Both the position numbers and the translations under genes were made by a program. 6,629 nucleotides of DNA from an uncultured Clostridia bacterium (lineage in GTDB: Bacteria; Bacillota; Clostridia; Oscillospirales; Oscillospiraceae): assembly GCA_937907715.1 (NCBI GenBank), contig CALERM010000149.1, positions 1-6,629 of the forward strand, written 5' to 3'. Below are positions 1 to 5,815 of this stretch, in pieces. Every line of letters starts with the position of its first letter. The stretch's first letter is position 1. The notes under the pieces were generated by a model that saw only the letters and a list, made by a program, of their open reading frames with translations, ran no database searches and was not told the origin of the DNA.

Positions 1-1463
1 AGAAAGAGCAGTTCGATAAGCTTCTGAACGAGGCAAAGGCGAAGGCATGGAAAAATGAGGACAATCAGCTGTCCAAGATCTATGACGAGGTAGTCGAGAA
101 GGCGAAGGAGGAAGACCCGAACCTGATCACCGAGGATGCCGAAAAGAAGCTCAACGATATCATGGGCAAGGCAGAGGAAGAAATCCAAGACGCCAACCAC
201 ACGGACGAAATCCGGCAGATTCTCAAGCAGGCGAAGACGGACATGGAAAATTCGCTGCGCAAGATTCAGGTTTCGTTCCGGCTGATCGGCGACTTCCGCC
301 ACGACGAGGACGGTACGGAGCATACGGAGTATGTGACATGGATTGAAACGAAGCGCTACGCGGTCAACCGGGATGCGACGGTCAAGGATTTGTTCCTGCA
401 GGCAATTGAAGAAGCGAAGCTCGACGAGACCGGCGCGGACGACGGCTATGTCAGCTCCGTGCGCGCGCCGGAGGTGCTGGGCGGCTACTGGCTGAGCGAA
501 ATGGACAACGGTGCAAACGCAGGCTGGATGTACTCGGTCAACGGTGAGTACCCTGATCTGGCACTGACGGAGTTTGAACTCGAAGACGGCGACCGGGTCA
601 TCTGGCACTATGTCGACGACTACACCGATGAGGAGGACCTTGCGGCGGTGCGCCGGGCGGCGGATATTTCGCCGAAGGAGTATGCAAACGACCGGCTGGG
701 CAGGATTGTAACTGTGACGGGCAAGGGCACGGTGGAGCCGAAGCTGACGTTTTCCGATTTTGGGACGGACGTGCTGTTTACGTTTGTACCGGAGGAAAAT
801 CAGGAGCTGGTGGAGGTTCTGGTGGACGGAGAGTCCGTCGGAAAGCCGGAAAATTACACGTATGAGAACTTAAGCGTCAAGAGCCGGATCAAGGCGGTCT
901 TCACGGGCGGAATGCGCTTTACCGATGTGCGCAAGAAGGACTGGTTCTATGAGGACGTGGAGTACGTGGTGGAAAACGGTCTGTTCCACGGCACGTCCAA
1001 GACGACCTTCTCGCCGAACGCGCCGATGACGCGCGGCATGCTGGTGACGGTTCTCTACCGGCTGACAGACAAGCCCGAGACCACGGCGGCGAGCAGCTTT
1101 ACGGATGTCGCGAAGGAGCAGTATTATGCCGCGCCGATTGCCTGGGCGGCAGAAAACGGCATTGTCAGCGGCATGAGCCAGACACGCTTTGCACCCGACG
1201 AGCAGGTCACGCGCGAGCAGCTGGCGGCAATTCTCTACCGGTTCGCGCAGAAGCAGGGCTACGGCACGTCGGACGCGGCAGAGCTGACGGGCTTTGCCGA
1301 CTACAGCCGAATTTCCGATTATGCACTCGATGCGCTTCGCTGGGCGAACGCAGAGAAGCTGGTGAACGGCAGAAGCGAAACCGAGCTTTCCCCGCAGGGA
1401 CTGGCGACGCGCGCGGAGGTTGCGGCAATTTTGCACCGGTTCGCGGAAAACGTTGCAAAATAA
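1..1463 (+). CDS. SLH-anchored surface protein with DUF4430 domain (5' partial)
   Basis: The reading frame is open from the first complete codon at base 3, so the gene begins upstream of the window; the internal ATG at 162 is not a convincing start because the frame continues upstream and no good ribosome binding site precedes it. Of 486 visible residues, about 1-88 are charged, Lys/Glu-rich and probably helical or coiled coil. Residues about 90-207 match a DUF4430 (transcobalamin C-terminal-like) domain, with the hallmark GWMYSVNG near 174-181 and a DGDRVIWHY end. Residues about 234-301 resemble an InlB-type beta repeat (LVEVLVDGESVG, then YTYENL). Three SLH motifs start near 306, 366 and 431 (FTDV/FTDV/FADY, each followed by a TRG/TREQ/TRAE block) and should bind pyruvylated secondary wall polymers. 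The protein is therefore surface-exposed. A ligand-binding role is inferred from DUF4430 and from the neighbouring barrel protein. The signal peptide must lie upstream of the window. Confidence 0.88.
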   Translation, partial: KEQFDKLLNEAKAKAWKNEDNQLSKIYDEVVEKAKEEDPNLITEDAEKKLNDIMGKAEEEIQDANHTDEIRQILKQAKTDMENSLRKIQVSFRLIGDFRHDEDGTEHTEYVTWIETKRYAVNRDATVKDLFLQAIEEAKLDETGADDGYVSSVRAPEVLGGYWLSEMDNGANAGWMYSVNGEYPDLALTEFELEDGDRVIWHYVDDYTDEEDLAAVRRAADISPKEYANDRLGRIVTVTGKGTVEPKLTFSDFGTDVLFTFVPEENQELVEVLVDGESVGKPENYTYENLSVKSRIKAVFTGGMRFTDVRKKDWFYEDVEYVVENGLFHGTSKTTFSPNAPMTRGMLVTVLYRLTDKPETTAASSFTDVAKEQYYAAPIAWAAENGIVSGMSQTRFAPDEQVTREQLAAILYRFAQKQGYGTSDAAELTGFADYSRISDYALDALRWANAEKLVNGRSETELSPQGLATRAEVAAILHRFAENVAK

Positions 1464-1481
1464 TGCGCCATCGGGTAAAAT
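1453..1481 (+). promoter_or_regulatory. candidate promoter for the barrel-protein gene
   Basis: TTGCAA (1453-1458, 4 of 6 to consensus) and TAAAAT (1476-1481, 5 of 6) are separated by 17 bases. The -35 box overlaps the last codons of the upstream gene. A transcript would start near 1488, just before the hairpin at 1507-1538. This is a motif match only; the two genes could instead be joined by readthrough. Confidence 0.35.
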
Positions 1482-1506
1482 AACAACAGAAACACGTTTC
1501 AAAGCG

Positions 1507-1538
1507 AAAACCGGGTCTCGGCGACGGGACCCGGTTTT
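1507..1538 (+). terminator. stem-loop between gene 1 and gene 2, probable terminator or attenuator
   Basis: The arms AAAACCGGGTCTCG (1507-1520) and CGGGACCCGGTTTT (1525-1538) form a 14-bp stem with one G-U pair, closed by a GCGA (GNRA-type) tetraloop. The 3' arm ends in four Ts but no longer T-run follows, so termination is probably incomplete. It lies 33 bases before the next start codon and would sit inside the leader of a transcript from the candidate promoter at 1453-1481. Confidence 0.6.
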
Positions 1539-1571
1539 GAACAATCTGCAGGGATACAACGGAGGGTAAAG

Positions 1572-3095
1572 ATGAAAAGATTCCACAGGCTTCTGGCGCT
1601 TTTTCTGACGCTGGCGCTGTGCGCAGCTCTGGCGCCGATGGCACTGGCGGCGGACACAAAAGCGCAGTATGAAAAAACGGCGGGCTATGTCATGGGGCAG
1701 ATTTCGAGCCCCGGCTATGGCTCGATCGGCGGAGACTGGGCGGTGCTCGGTCTGGCGCGCGGGGGCGCGAACGTGAAAAGCGGGTATTTTGACGGGTATT
1801 ATGCGAAGCTGGAGAGCTACGTGAAGTCCTGCCAGGGCGTGCTTCACAAAAGGCGCTACACCGACTATTCGCGCGTGGTGCTGGCGGTGACGGCAATCGG
1901 AAAGGATGCGCGCGATGTGGCAGGATATAATCTGCTGCTGCCGCTGGGCGATTTTGACAAGACGGTCTATCAGGGCGTGAACGGCGCGATTTTTGCGCTG
2001 CTGGCGCTCGATGCCGGCGGCTATGAGATTCCGGCAAATCCCGAGGCAAAGACGCAGGCGACGAGAGATCGTTACGTGCAGAAGATTTTGAGCGCGCAGC
2101 TGACAGACGGCGGCTGGAACATGTCCGGCGAGACGGCGGACGCGGATCTGACAGCAATGGCTTTGCAGGCGCTGGCAGGTTATACGGCGCAGGCAGAGGT
2201 TCAGGCGGCGGTTGACCGGGGTGTTGCGGCGCTGTCTTCGATGCAGCAGGCGGACGGCGGCTTTGCAACCGGCGGGGCGGAAACGTGCGAGTCGAACGCA
2301 CAGGTGATTGTCGCGCTGACAGAGCTGGGCATTTCGCTGAGCGACAGCCGGTTTACCAAGGGAGGCAGCACGGTGCTTGACGCGCTGCTGGCGTTTTCCA
2401 ACGCGAACGGCAGCTTCAGTCATACCGCTGGCGGCGAGGCAAACGAGATGGCGACCGAGCAGGCGCTCTATGCGCTGGCGGCGCTGAAGCTGGCGGAAAG
2501 CGGAAAGACGCTTTACAAGATGGAACGGCCGGAACAGGATGGGCGCTTCCGCGATATTACGGGGCATAAAAACCGCGAGGCGATCGAAGCGCTGGCAGAC
2601 AGAGGCGTGATCAACGGCATGACGCAGGATACGTTTGCGCCGGACGCAGGACTTACGCGCGCGCAGTTCTGCGCAATTGTCGTGCGGGCGCTGGGACTGG
2701 CGGAGGAACAGACGCAGGCGTTTACGGACGTTTCACTGACGGACTGGTTCTGCGGTTTTGTCGGCGCGGCGAGCAGCGCAGGAATTGTCAACGGCATCGG
2801 AAACGGGAAATTTGCGCCGCAGGGCGCCATCACGCGCGAGCAGGCGGCGACGATGCTGGCAAGAGCGTCGAAGCAGCTGGGGCTTTCCGGGCAGGTGAAG
2901 AATCCGGATACGGCGCTGGCAGGCTATCCGGATGCGGCGAAGGCGCAGGCATATGCCGTCGATGCGCTGGCATTCTGCGCGGAAAACGGCATCCTGGAGG
3001 CAGACCGGACGGAATTAAAGCCCGCAGAGGCGATCTGCCGCGGCGAGGTGGCGCAGATGGTCTGGAATCTTTTGAAGGCTGCCGGGGAGGTATAA
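1572..3095 (+). CDS. secreted alpha/alpha-barrel (prenyltransferase/transcobalamin-like repeat) protein with three SLH motifs
   Basis: The product has 507 residues. The start is set by GGAGGG at 1561-1566, five bases before ATG. A Sec signal peptide (KR-rich start, hydrophobic 7-22, PMALA then AD) is probably cut after residue 26. Residues about 28-315 carry repeats of the alpha/alpha-toroid type seen in prenyltransferase/squalene-cyclase proteins and in the intrinsic factor/transcobalamin barrel: QLTDGGWN (176-183) followed by DADLTAMALQAL (190-201), QQADGGF (225-231) followed by SNAQVIVAL, and NANGSF (277-282) followed by EMATEQALYALAAL. No terpene-cyclase DxDD acid motif was seen, so ligand binding is more likely than catalysis. 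SLH motifs begin near 326, 384 and 451; the third is degenerate (ICRGEV instead of TRxE). The gene abuts the DUF4430 lipoprotein gene, which suggests that the barrel and cap domains work as a pair, perhaps on a corrinoid. The ligand is inferred, not shown. Confidence 0.9.
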   Translation: MKRFHRLLALFLTLALCAALAPMALAADTKAQYEKTAGYVMGQISSPGYGSIGGDWAVLGLARGGANVKSGYFDGYYAKLESYVKSCQGVLHKRRYTDYSRVVLAVTAIGKDARDVAGYNLLLPLGDFDKTVYQGVNGAIFALLALDAGGYEIPANPEAKTQATRDRYVQKILSAQLTDGGWNMSGETADADLTAMALQALAGYTAQAEVQAAVDRGVAALSSMQQADGGFATGGAETCESNAQVIVALTELGISLSDSRFTKGGSTVLDALLAFSNANGSFSHTAGGEANEMATEQALYALAALKLAESGKTLYKMERPEQDGRFRDITGHKNREAIEALADRGVINGMTQDTFAPDAGLTRAQFCAIVVRALGLAEEQTQAFTDVSLTDWFCGFVGAASSAGIVNGIGNGKFAPQGAITREQAATMLARASKQLGLSGQVKNPDTALAGYPDAAKAQAYAVDALAFCAENGILEADRTELKPAEAICRGEVAQMVWNLLKAAGEV

Positions 3096-3857
3096 ATGAA
3101 AAAGCAGACGGGAAGAATGCTGGCGCTGCTGCTGGCGGCAGCGCTTCTGCTGCTGTGCGCTTGCGGCGCGAAGACAGAGCCTGTGCAGGAGCCGGAACAG
3201 ACAGCTGCGGCGGAGCCGGTGCAGGCGGAGCAGCCGCAGGAAGCTGCGCCGGTGGAAGAAGAAACGCCCGAAACGCCGGAAAAGGAAGCGCAAACGCCGG
3301 AAGAGCCGGCGGCAGAGGAAGCTTTGCCGGAAGAAGCTGCGCCGGAGGAACCTGTAGAGCAGCCAACCGAGCCGGAGGTGCGCGCGCCGATGGACGAGCA
3401 GCCCGCGCCCGAGCAGCCCGCCGCACAGGGCACGCCGCTGACGTGTACGATCAGCATCAGCTGCGCGACGATCCTGAACAACACGGACGAGCTGGACCCG
3501 CAGAAGCTGGAGCTGGTTCCGGAGGACGGCTGGATTCTCGCGCCGGTGACGGTGACGTTTACTGCGGGGCAGAGCGTGTTTGACGTACTGCTGGCGACGG
3601 TGAAGGAAAATGCCATTCACATGGAGTATCAGAACACGCCGATGTATGAGACGGCGTATATCGAGGGCATCGGGAACCTGTATGAGTTTGATTGCGGCGC
3701 GCTCTCTGGCTGGATGTACCGGGTGAACGGATGGTTCCCCAATTACGGGTGCAGCCGGTATGCCGTGCAGGCGGGCGATGTGATCGAATGGATGTATACC
3801 TGCGATCTGGGAAGCGATGTCGGCGGCAGCGGTGTGAGTCAGGGGTATGACGAGTAG
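3096..3857 (+). CDS. DUF4430 lipoprotein with acidic Glu/Pro spacer
   Basis: The product has 253 residues. The ATG follows the previous TAA with no gap, and GGGGAGG (3084-3090) lies inside the end of the upstream gene, which implies translational coupling. The N-terminus is KKQTGR, then a Leu/Ala-rich core and the lipobox L-C-A-C with the likely lipidated cysteine at residue 23. Residues about 25-112 form a low-complexity, strongly acidic Glu/Pro/Ala/Gln spacer, suited to holding a domain away from the membrane through the wall. Residues about 115-242 form a DUF4430 domain (transcobalamin C-terminal-like) with GWMYRVNGWFPN near 205-216 and AGDVIEWMYTCD near the end. In intrinsic factor and transcobalamin this domain closes over B12 bound by the alpha barrel; here the barrel is the preceding gene product. 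Membrane anchoring could pass ligand towards an importer, but none is visible in the window. The function is inferred. Confidence 0.9.
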   Translation: MKKQTGRMLALLLAAALLLLCACGAKTEPVQEPEQTAAAEPVQAEQPQEAAPVEEETPETPEKEAQTPEEPAAEEALPEEAAPEEPVEQPTEPEVRAPMDEQPAPEQPAAQGTPLTCTISISCATILNNTDELDPQKLELVPEDGWILAPVTVTFTAGQSVFDVLLATVKENAIHMEYQNTPMYETAYIEGIGNLYEFDCGALSGWMYRVNGWFPNYGCSRYAVQAGDVIEWMYTCDLGSDVGGSGVSQGYDE

Positions 3858-3871
3858 CGAAATAGAAACAG

Positions 3872-3905
3872 AAAACGCATCCGACGGCTGTCGGATGCGT
3901 TTTTT
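3872..3905 (+). terminator. rho-independent terminator of the surface cluster
   Basis: A perfect 14-bp stem is formed by AAAACGCATCCGAC (3872-3885) and GTCGGATGCGTTTT (3890-3903), with loop GGCT and a six-T run (3900-3905). It begins 15 bases after the lipoprotein stop codon. Confidence 0.93.
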
Positions 3906-3913
3906 GTCGGGGC

Positions 3914-3942
3914 TGGCTATTTTTTGTGGGGTGTGGTATAAT
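3914..3942 (+). promoter_or_regulatory. extended -10 promoter for the redox operon
   Basis: A perfect TATAAT (3937-3942) is preceded by TG one base upstream (TGG-TATAAT), the extended -10 form. The -35 position at 17-base spacing is weak (TGGCTA, 3914-3919), which fits extended -10 promoters. Transcription would start near 3949, a short distance before the AGGAGG at 3959-3964. Confidence 0.75.
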
Positions 3943-3971
3943 ACAGAAAAAGACGCAAAGGAGGCGGCAAG

Positions 3972-4178
3972 ATGGCGGTGACGCTCAATCCGGACAAGGA
4001 GGTTGTGCGGGCGGTGAAGGAGGGTCTGAAAAGGACAGGAGGCTACTGTCCGTGCAGGCTCGAACGGACGGAGGAAAACAGATGCATGTGCAAAGAATTC
4101 CGCGAGCAGATCGCGGACCCCAATTTTGAGGGCTTCTGCCACTGCATGCTGTATTATAAATCACGTGAGAAAGGATGA
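3972..4178 (+). CDS. ferredoxin-thioredoxin reductase catalytic-subunit-like protein
   Basis: This 68-residue protein is preceded by a strong AGGAGG (3959-3964), seven bases before ATG. It carries three Cys-X-Cys pairs: C26-P-C28, C38-M-C40 and C56-H-C58. This CPC/CxC/CHC layout defines the FTR catalytic chain, in which four cysteines hold a [4Fe-4S] cluster and two form a redox disulfide that reduces thioredoxin with ferredoxin electrons. Here the gaps are 9 and 15 residues, against 16 and 8 in the plant enzyme, while the total span is equal; the roles of the middle cysteines therefore cannot be copied directly from the plant protein. No variable (FtrA) subunit gene is visible. The thioredoxin gene follows after five bases, so the likely partner is encoded in the same operon. 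A cytoplasmic location is expected, as there is no signal peptide. An alternative is a general ferredoxin-dependent disulfide reductase. Confidence 0.87.
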   Translation: MAVTLNPDKEVVRAVKEGLKRTGGYCPCRLERTEENRCMCKEFREQIADPNFEGFCHCMLYYKSREKG

Positions 4179-4183
4179 TAAAA

Positions 4184-4495
4184 ATGGCAGAGCTGGTCCT
4201 TACAGAACAGAATTTTGATGAAGAGGTGCTGCGCGCAAAGCAGCCCGTGCTGGTCGACTTCTGGGCGACCTGGTGCGGTCCGTGCCGGATGCTCGCGCCG
4301 GTGATTGAAGAGATTGCCAACGAGTATGCGGGAAAGGTCAAGGTCGGTAAGGTGAACGTGGACGACGAGCGGGAGCTGGCGCTCCAGTTTGGCGTCAGCA
4401 GTATTCCGACGGTGATGGTGTTCCAGAACGGCGAGGTCAAGGCGACGTCGGTCGGCTATCGCCCGAAGGAAGAAATCGAGCAGCTTCTGAAGTAA
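4184..4495 (+). CDS. trxA: thioredoxin
   Basis: The product is a 103-residue classical thioredoxin. It has DFWATWCGPCR with redox cysteines C31 and C34, and the cis-proline loop SSIPT with P75. The length fits a single stand-alone thioredoxin fold with no signal peptide, so it acts in the cytoplasm as a disulfide reductant. The start at 4184 (MAELVLTEQ) is preferred: AAAGGA (4170-4175) lies eight bases ahead, and the sequence then aligns with usual thioredoxin N-termini. An upstream in-frame ATG at 4175 overlaps the previous stop codon and would add three residues, but it lies on top of the ribosome binding site. It forms an operon with the FTR-like gene, suggesting ferredoxin-fed reduction rather than, or besides, an NADPH thioredoxin reductase, for which no gene is present here. 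Confidence 0.96.
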   Translation: MAELVLTEQNFDEEVLRAKQPVLVDFWATWCGPCRMLAPVIEEIANEYAGKVKVGKVNVDDERELALQFGVSSIPTVMVFQNGEVKATSVGYRPKEEIEQLLK

Positions 4496-4499
4496 CATG

Positions 4500-4529
4500 A
4501 AGCCCCGCAGGCTTGCCTGCGGGGCTTTT
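4500..4529 (+). terminator. rho-independent terminator after trxA
   Basis: A perfect 12-bp stem, AAGCCCCGCAGG (4500-4511) with CCTGCGGGGCTT (4516-4527), has loop CTTG and ends in TTTT (4526-4529). It starts five bases after the trxA stop. On the other strand the hairpin lacks a T-run, so it would be at most a weak terminator for the convergent gene. Confidence 0.88.
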
Positions 4530-4535
4530 GCTGAT

Positions 4536-5420
4536 TTACTGGATGTGGACGTGGTTGTTGATGTGATCCATGCAGTAGCAGTAGTAGCCGTTGCACTTCG
4601 AGCAGTAGCGGAATTCGAGGTTCGGATAGTCGGTGTCGGTTCTGCCGCAGACGGTGCATTTGTGGCGATAAGGGCGCTCGCCGGTTTTCGACTGGTAGCC
4701 CTTCGCCCAGTTGGGGTTGGGCTTGGCGCCCGTAGCGTAGGGACCGGGGTTGTGCTGCTTCGGGCGGCGATAGCGCCAGGAGCTGGGGAAGAGGTTCTGA
4801 ACATCGGAGCCGAAGAACAGGAAGTAATTCGCAAGCGGAACAAGCGGCATGAGCCAGTAGAACGACAGAGGTCCGGACAGGAGCAGGAGAACAACGTTCA
4901 CCGCCGTGAAGGCAAGGTCCACCCAGGCCAGATACTTGATTTTGATGGGGATGAACATCATCAGAAGCATTCTTGTCTCGGGCGCGAGGGTTGCAACAGC
5001 GAGGAACAGGCTGAGGTTCAGGTCAGTCGAATCGACATTGTAGCCGAGAAGCAGACCTGCCAGATCACACAGCAGAACGCCCGTGAGATAGTAGAGGTTA
5101 AAGCGGCAAACGCCCCAGTAGCTTTCCAGCATCTTGCCGAACTGGTAGTAGCAGAACAGGCTGACGACCGCCAAAAACAGATAGTAGCTCGGGACATCGA
5201 GCAGGTACGTAAAGACGTAGGTAAAAAGCCGCCAGACTTGCCCTTGCAGGATTTTGGACGGGGAGAAGCAGAGAAAACGGTAGACCACGCGGCTCGGGTC
5301 GATGACCGACAGCGCATAGGCAATCAGGTTTCCGATGGCGATGACGAGCATCAGGTTCGGAATGCCGCGATTGCGGTTTTTCAGACAGAAGCGTTCGAAG
5401 TTTTTGCGGAGATCTTTCAT
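4536..5420 (-). CDS. rhomboid/Derlin-like membrane pseudoprotease with Cys/His-rich C-terminus
   Basis: The product has 294 residues, with about six hydrophobic segments (near 21-41, 65-91, 108-127, 135-158, 163-182 and 186-205). Rhomboid-superfamily marks are GQVWRLFTY (60-68, the WR motif of loop L1), FGKMLESYWG (94-103) and FIPIKIKYL (156-164). The protease GxSG is not present; the matching place reads NLSL (135-138), and the sixth segment has no histidine, so a Ser-His dyad is absent. This resembles inactive rhomboids and Derlins, which bind or move membrane proteins. After a Pro/Lys-rich linker, residues 255-292 hold C-x2-C, x14, C-x2-C, x4, C-x-C, x2, H-x3-H-x-H, a likely zinc site. The ribosome binding site is weak (GGAAGG, 5432-5437 on the + strand, 11 bases from ATG, or TAGG closer in). 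It stands alone, convergent with trxA and divergent from metK. The cellular role is unknown. Confidence 0.85.
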   Translation of the reverse strand: MKDLRKNFERFCLKNRNRGIPNLMLVIAIGNLIAYALSVIDPSRVVYRFLCFSPSKILQGQVWRLFTYVFTYLLDVPSYYLFLAVVSLFCYYQFGKMLESYWGVCRFNLYYLTGVLLCDLAGLLLGYNVDSTDLNLSLFLAVATLAPETRMLLMMFIPIKIKYLAWVDLAFTAVNVVLLLLSGPLSFYWLMPLVPLANYFLFFGSDVQNLFPSSWRYRRPKQHNPGPYATGAKPNPNWAKGYQSKTGERPYRHKCTVCGRTDTDYPNLEFRYCSKCNGYYCYCMDHINNHVHIQ

Positions 5421-5464
5421 ATGTCAACCTACCTTCCGGCACAGGCGGCTGCCTGCGCGGTATC

Positions 5465-5493
5465 ATTATCCTTCATCTTACCCGAAATGGGAA
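5465..5493 (-). promoter_or_regulatory. weak candidate promoter for the rhomboid-like gene
   Basis: Read on the minus strand, TTCCCA (5488-5493, 4 of 6) and GATAAT (5465-5470, 5 of 6) are 17 bases apart, giving a leader of about 40 bases before the ATG at 5420. A small CAGGC/GCCTG inverted repeat lies in that leader. The rest of 5421-5585 shows no coding region. Confidence 0.3.
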
Positions 5494-5585
5494 AAGAAGT
5501 CTACAGACAAAGTATGAACAATGTACAAGTTTTGCATGATATGGATCAGTATGGACAAAATCAGAGAAAAACACACGCTTTGCAG

Positions 5586-5613
5586 TTGACATTTTGAAAA
5601 AAGCAATTATAAT
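5586..5613 (+). promoter_or_regulatory. metK promoter
   Basis: A perfect TTGACA (5586-5591) and a perfect TATAAT (5608-5613) are separated by 16 bases of AT-rich spacer. The start point should be near 5620, about a dozen bases before the riboswitch P1 helix. This is the strongest promoter match in the window, consistent with a housekeeping gene whose output is then restrained by the riboswitch. Confidence 0.9.
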
Positions 5614-5631
5614 AGGAATGCAATTGAATAG

Positions 5632-5736
5632 CCTTATCAAGAGTGACGGAGGGAACGGCCCGATGAAGTCCGGCAACCTGCGATTCGATTGGAATCTGCA
5701 AGGTGCCAATTCCGGCGAAGCAATCGAAAGATGAGG
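5632..5736 (+). ncRNA. SAM-I (S-box) riboswitch aptamer
   Basis: The region has the ordered conserved blocks of the S-box: TTATCAAGAG (5634-5643), GGAGGGA (5648-5654, kink-turn), GGCCCGATGAA (5657-5667), GGCAACC (5672-5678), AAGGTGCC (5700-5707) and GATGAGG (5730-5736). P1 pairs CCTTATC (5632-5638) with GATGAGG (one G-U). P3 pairs TGC-GATTC (5679-5686) with GAATC-(T)-GCA (5692-5700, counting one bulged T and the closing bases). P4 is a short GCC/GGC stem. SAM binding stabilises P1 and lets the downstream terminator form, so metK is shut off when SAM is plentiful. Its position between a consensus promoter and metK agrees with this. Confidence 0.95.
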
Positions 5737-5751
5737 GAAAGTTAGATTTCG

Positions 5752-5788
5752 TGCGCTTTGCAAATCAGCAAAGTGCATTTTTCTTTTT
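5752..5788 (+). terminator. riboswitch-controlled terminator ahead of metK
   Basis: TGCGCTTTGC (5752-5761) pairs with GCAAAGTGCA (5768-5777; one G-U) around loop AAATCA, followed by TTTTTCTTTTT (5778-5788). It lies 15 bases after the aptamer and before the metK ribosome binding site, the usual place for an S-box expression platform. A competing pairing of 5753-5762 with 5697-5706 is possible when SAM is absent. Confidence 0.88.
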
Positions 5789-5815
5789 CCCGGACGATGA
5801 AAGGAGAACAAACAG

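Noticed and set aside
162..164. ATG at 162 as the true start of gene 1
   Set aside because: The frame is open without a stop to the window edge, the upstream residues continue the same charged helical region, and neither a signal peptide nor a ribosome binding site is present at 162.
1572..2519. Active squalene-hopene cyclase or prenyltransferase
   Set aside because: The QxDGG-type repeats mark only the alpha/alpha-barrel fold. The domain is about 290 residues, half the size of a triterpene cyclase, is secreted, and shows no DxDD catalytic motif.
870..2567. 565-codon open frame on the minus strand across genes 1 and 2
   Set aside because: Its product is Arg/His/Gln/Leu-rich with no recognisable motif, and it lies opposite two well-supported genes with signal peptide, barrel and SLH motifs. 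GC-rich third positions create such antisense openings.
3015..4142. 375-codon open frame on the minus strand opposite the lipoprotein and FTR-like genes
   Set aside because: It crosses a clear terminator and promoter of the plus strand and encodes an Arg/Leu/His-rich shadow of the Glu/Pro codons.
4175..4177. ATG at 4175 as the trxA start
   Set aside because: It overlaps the AAAGGA ribosome binding site and adds three residues not typical of thioredoxins; the ATG at 4184 is well spaced.
4536..5420. Active rhomboid intramembrane serine protease
   Set aside because: S137 sits in NLSL rather than GxSG, and all histidines lie in the C-terminal soluble part, so no membrane-embedded Ser-His dyad can form.
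4497..5597. 366-codon open frame on the plus strand opposite the rhomboid-like gene
   Set aside because: Its ATG sits at the foot of the trxA terminator, has no ribosome binding site, and its product lacks motifs. The minus-strand frame has membrane segments, rhomboid motifs and a metal-type tail.
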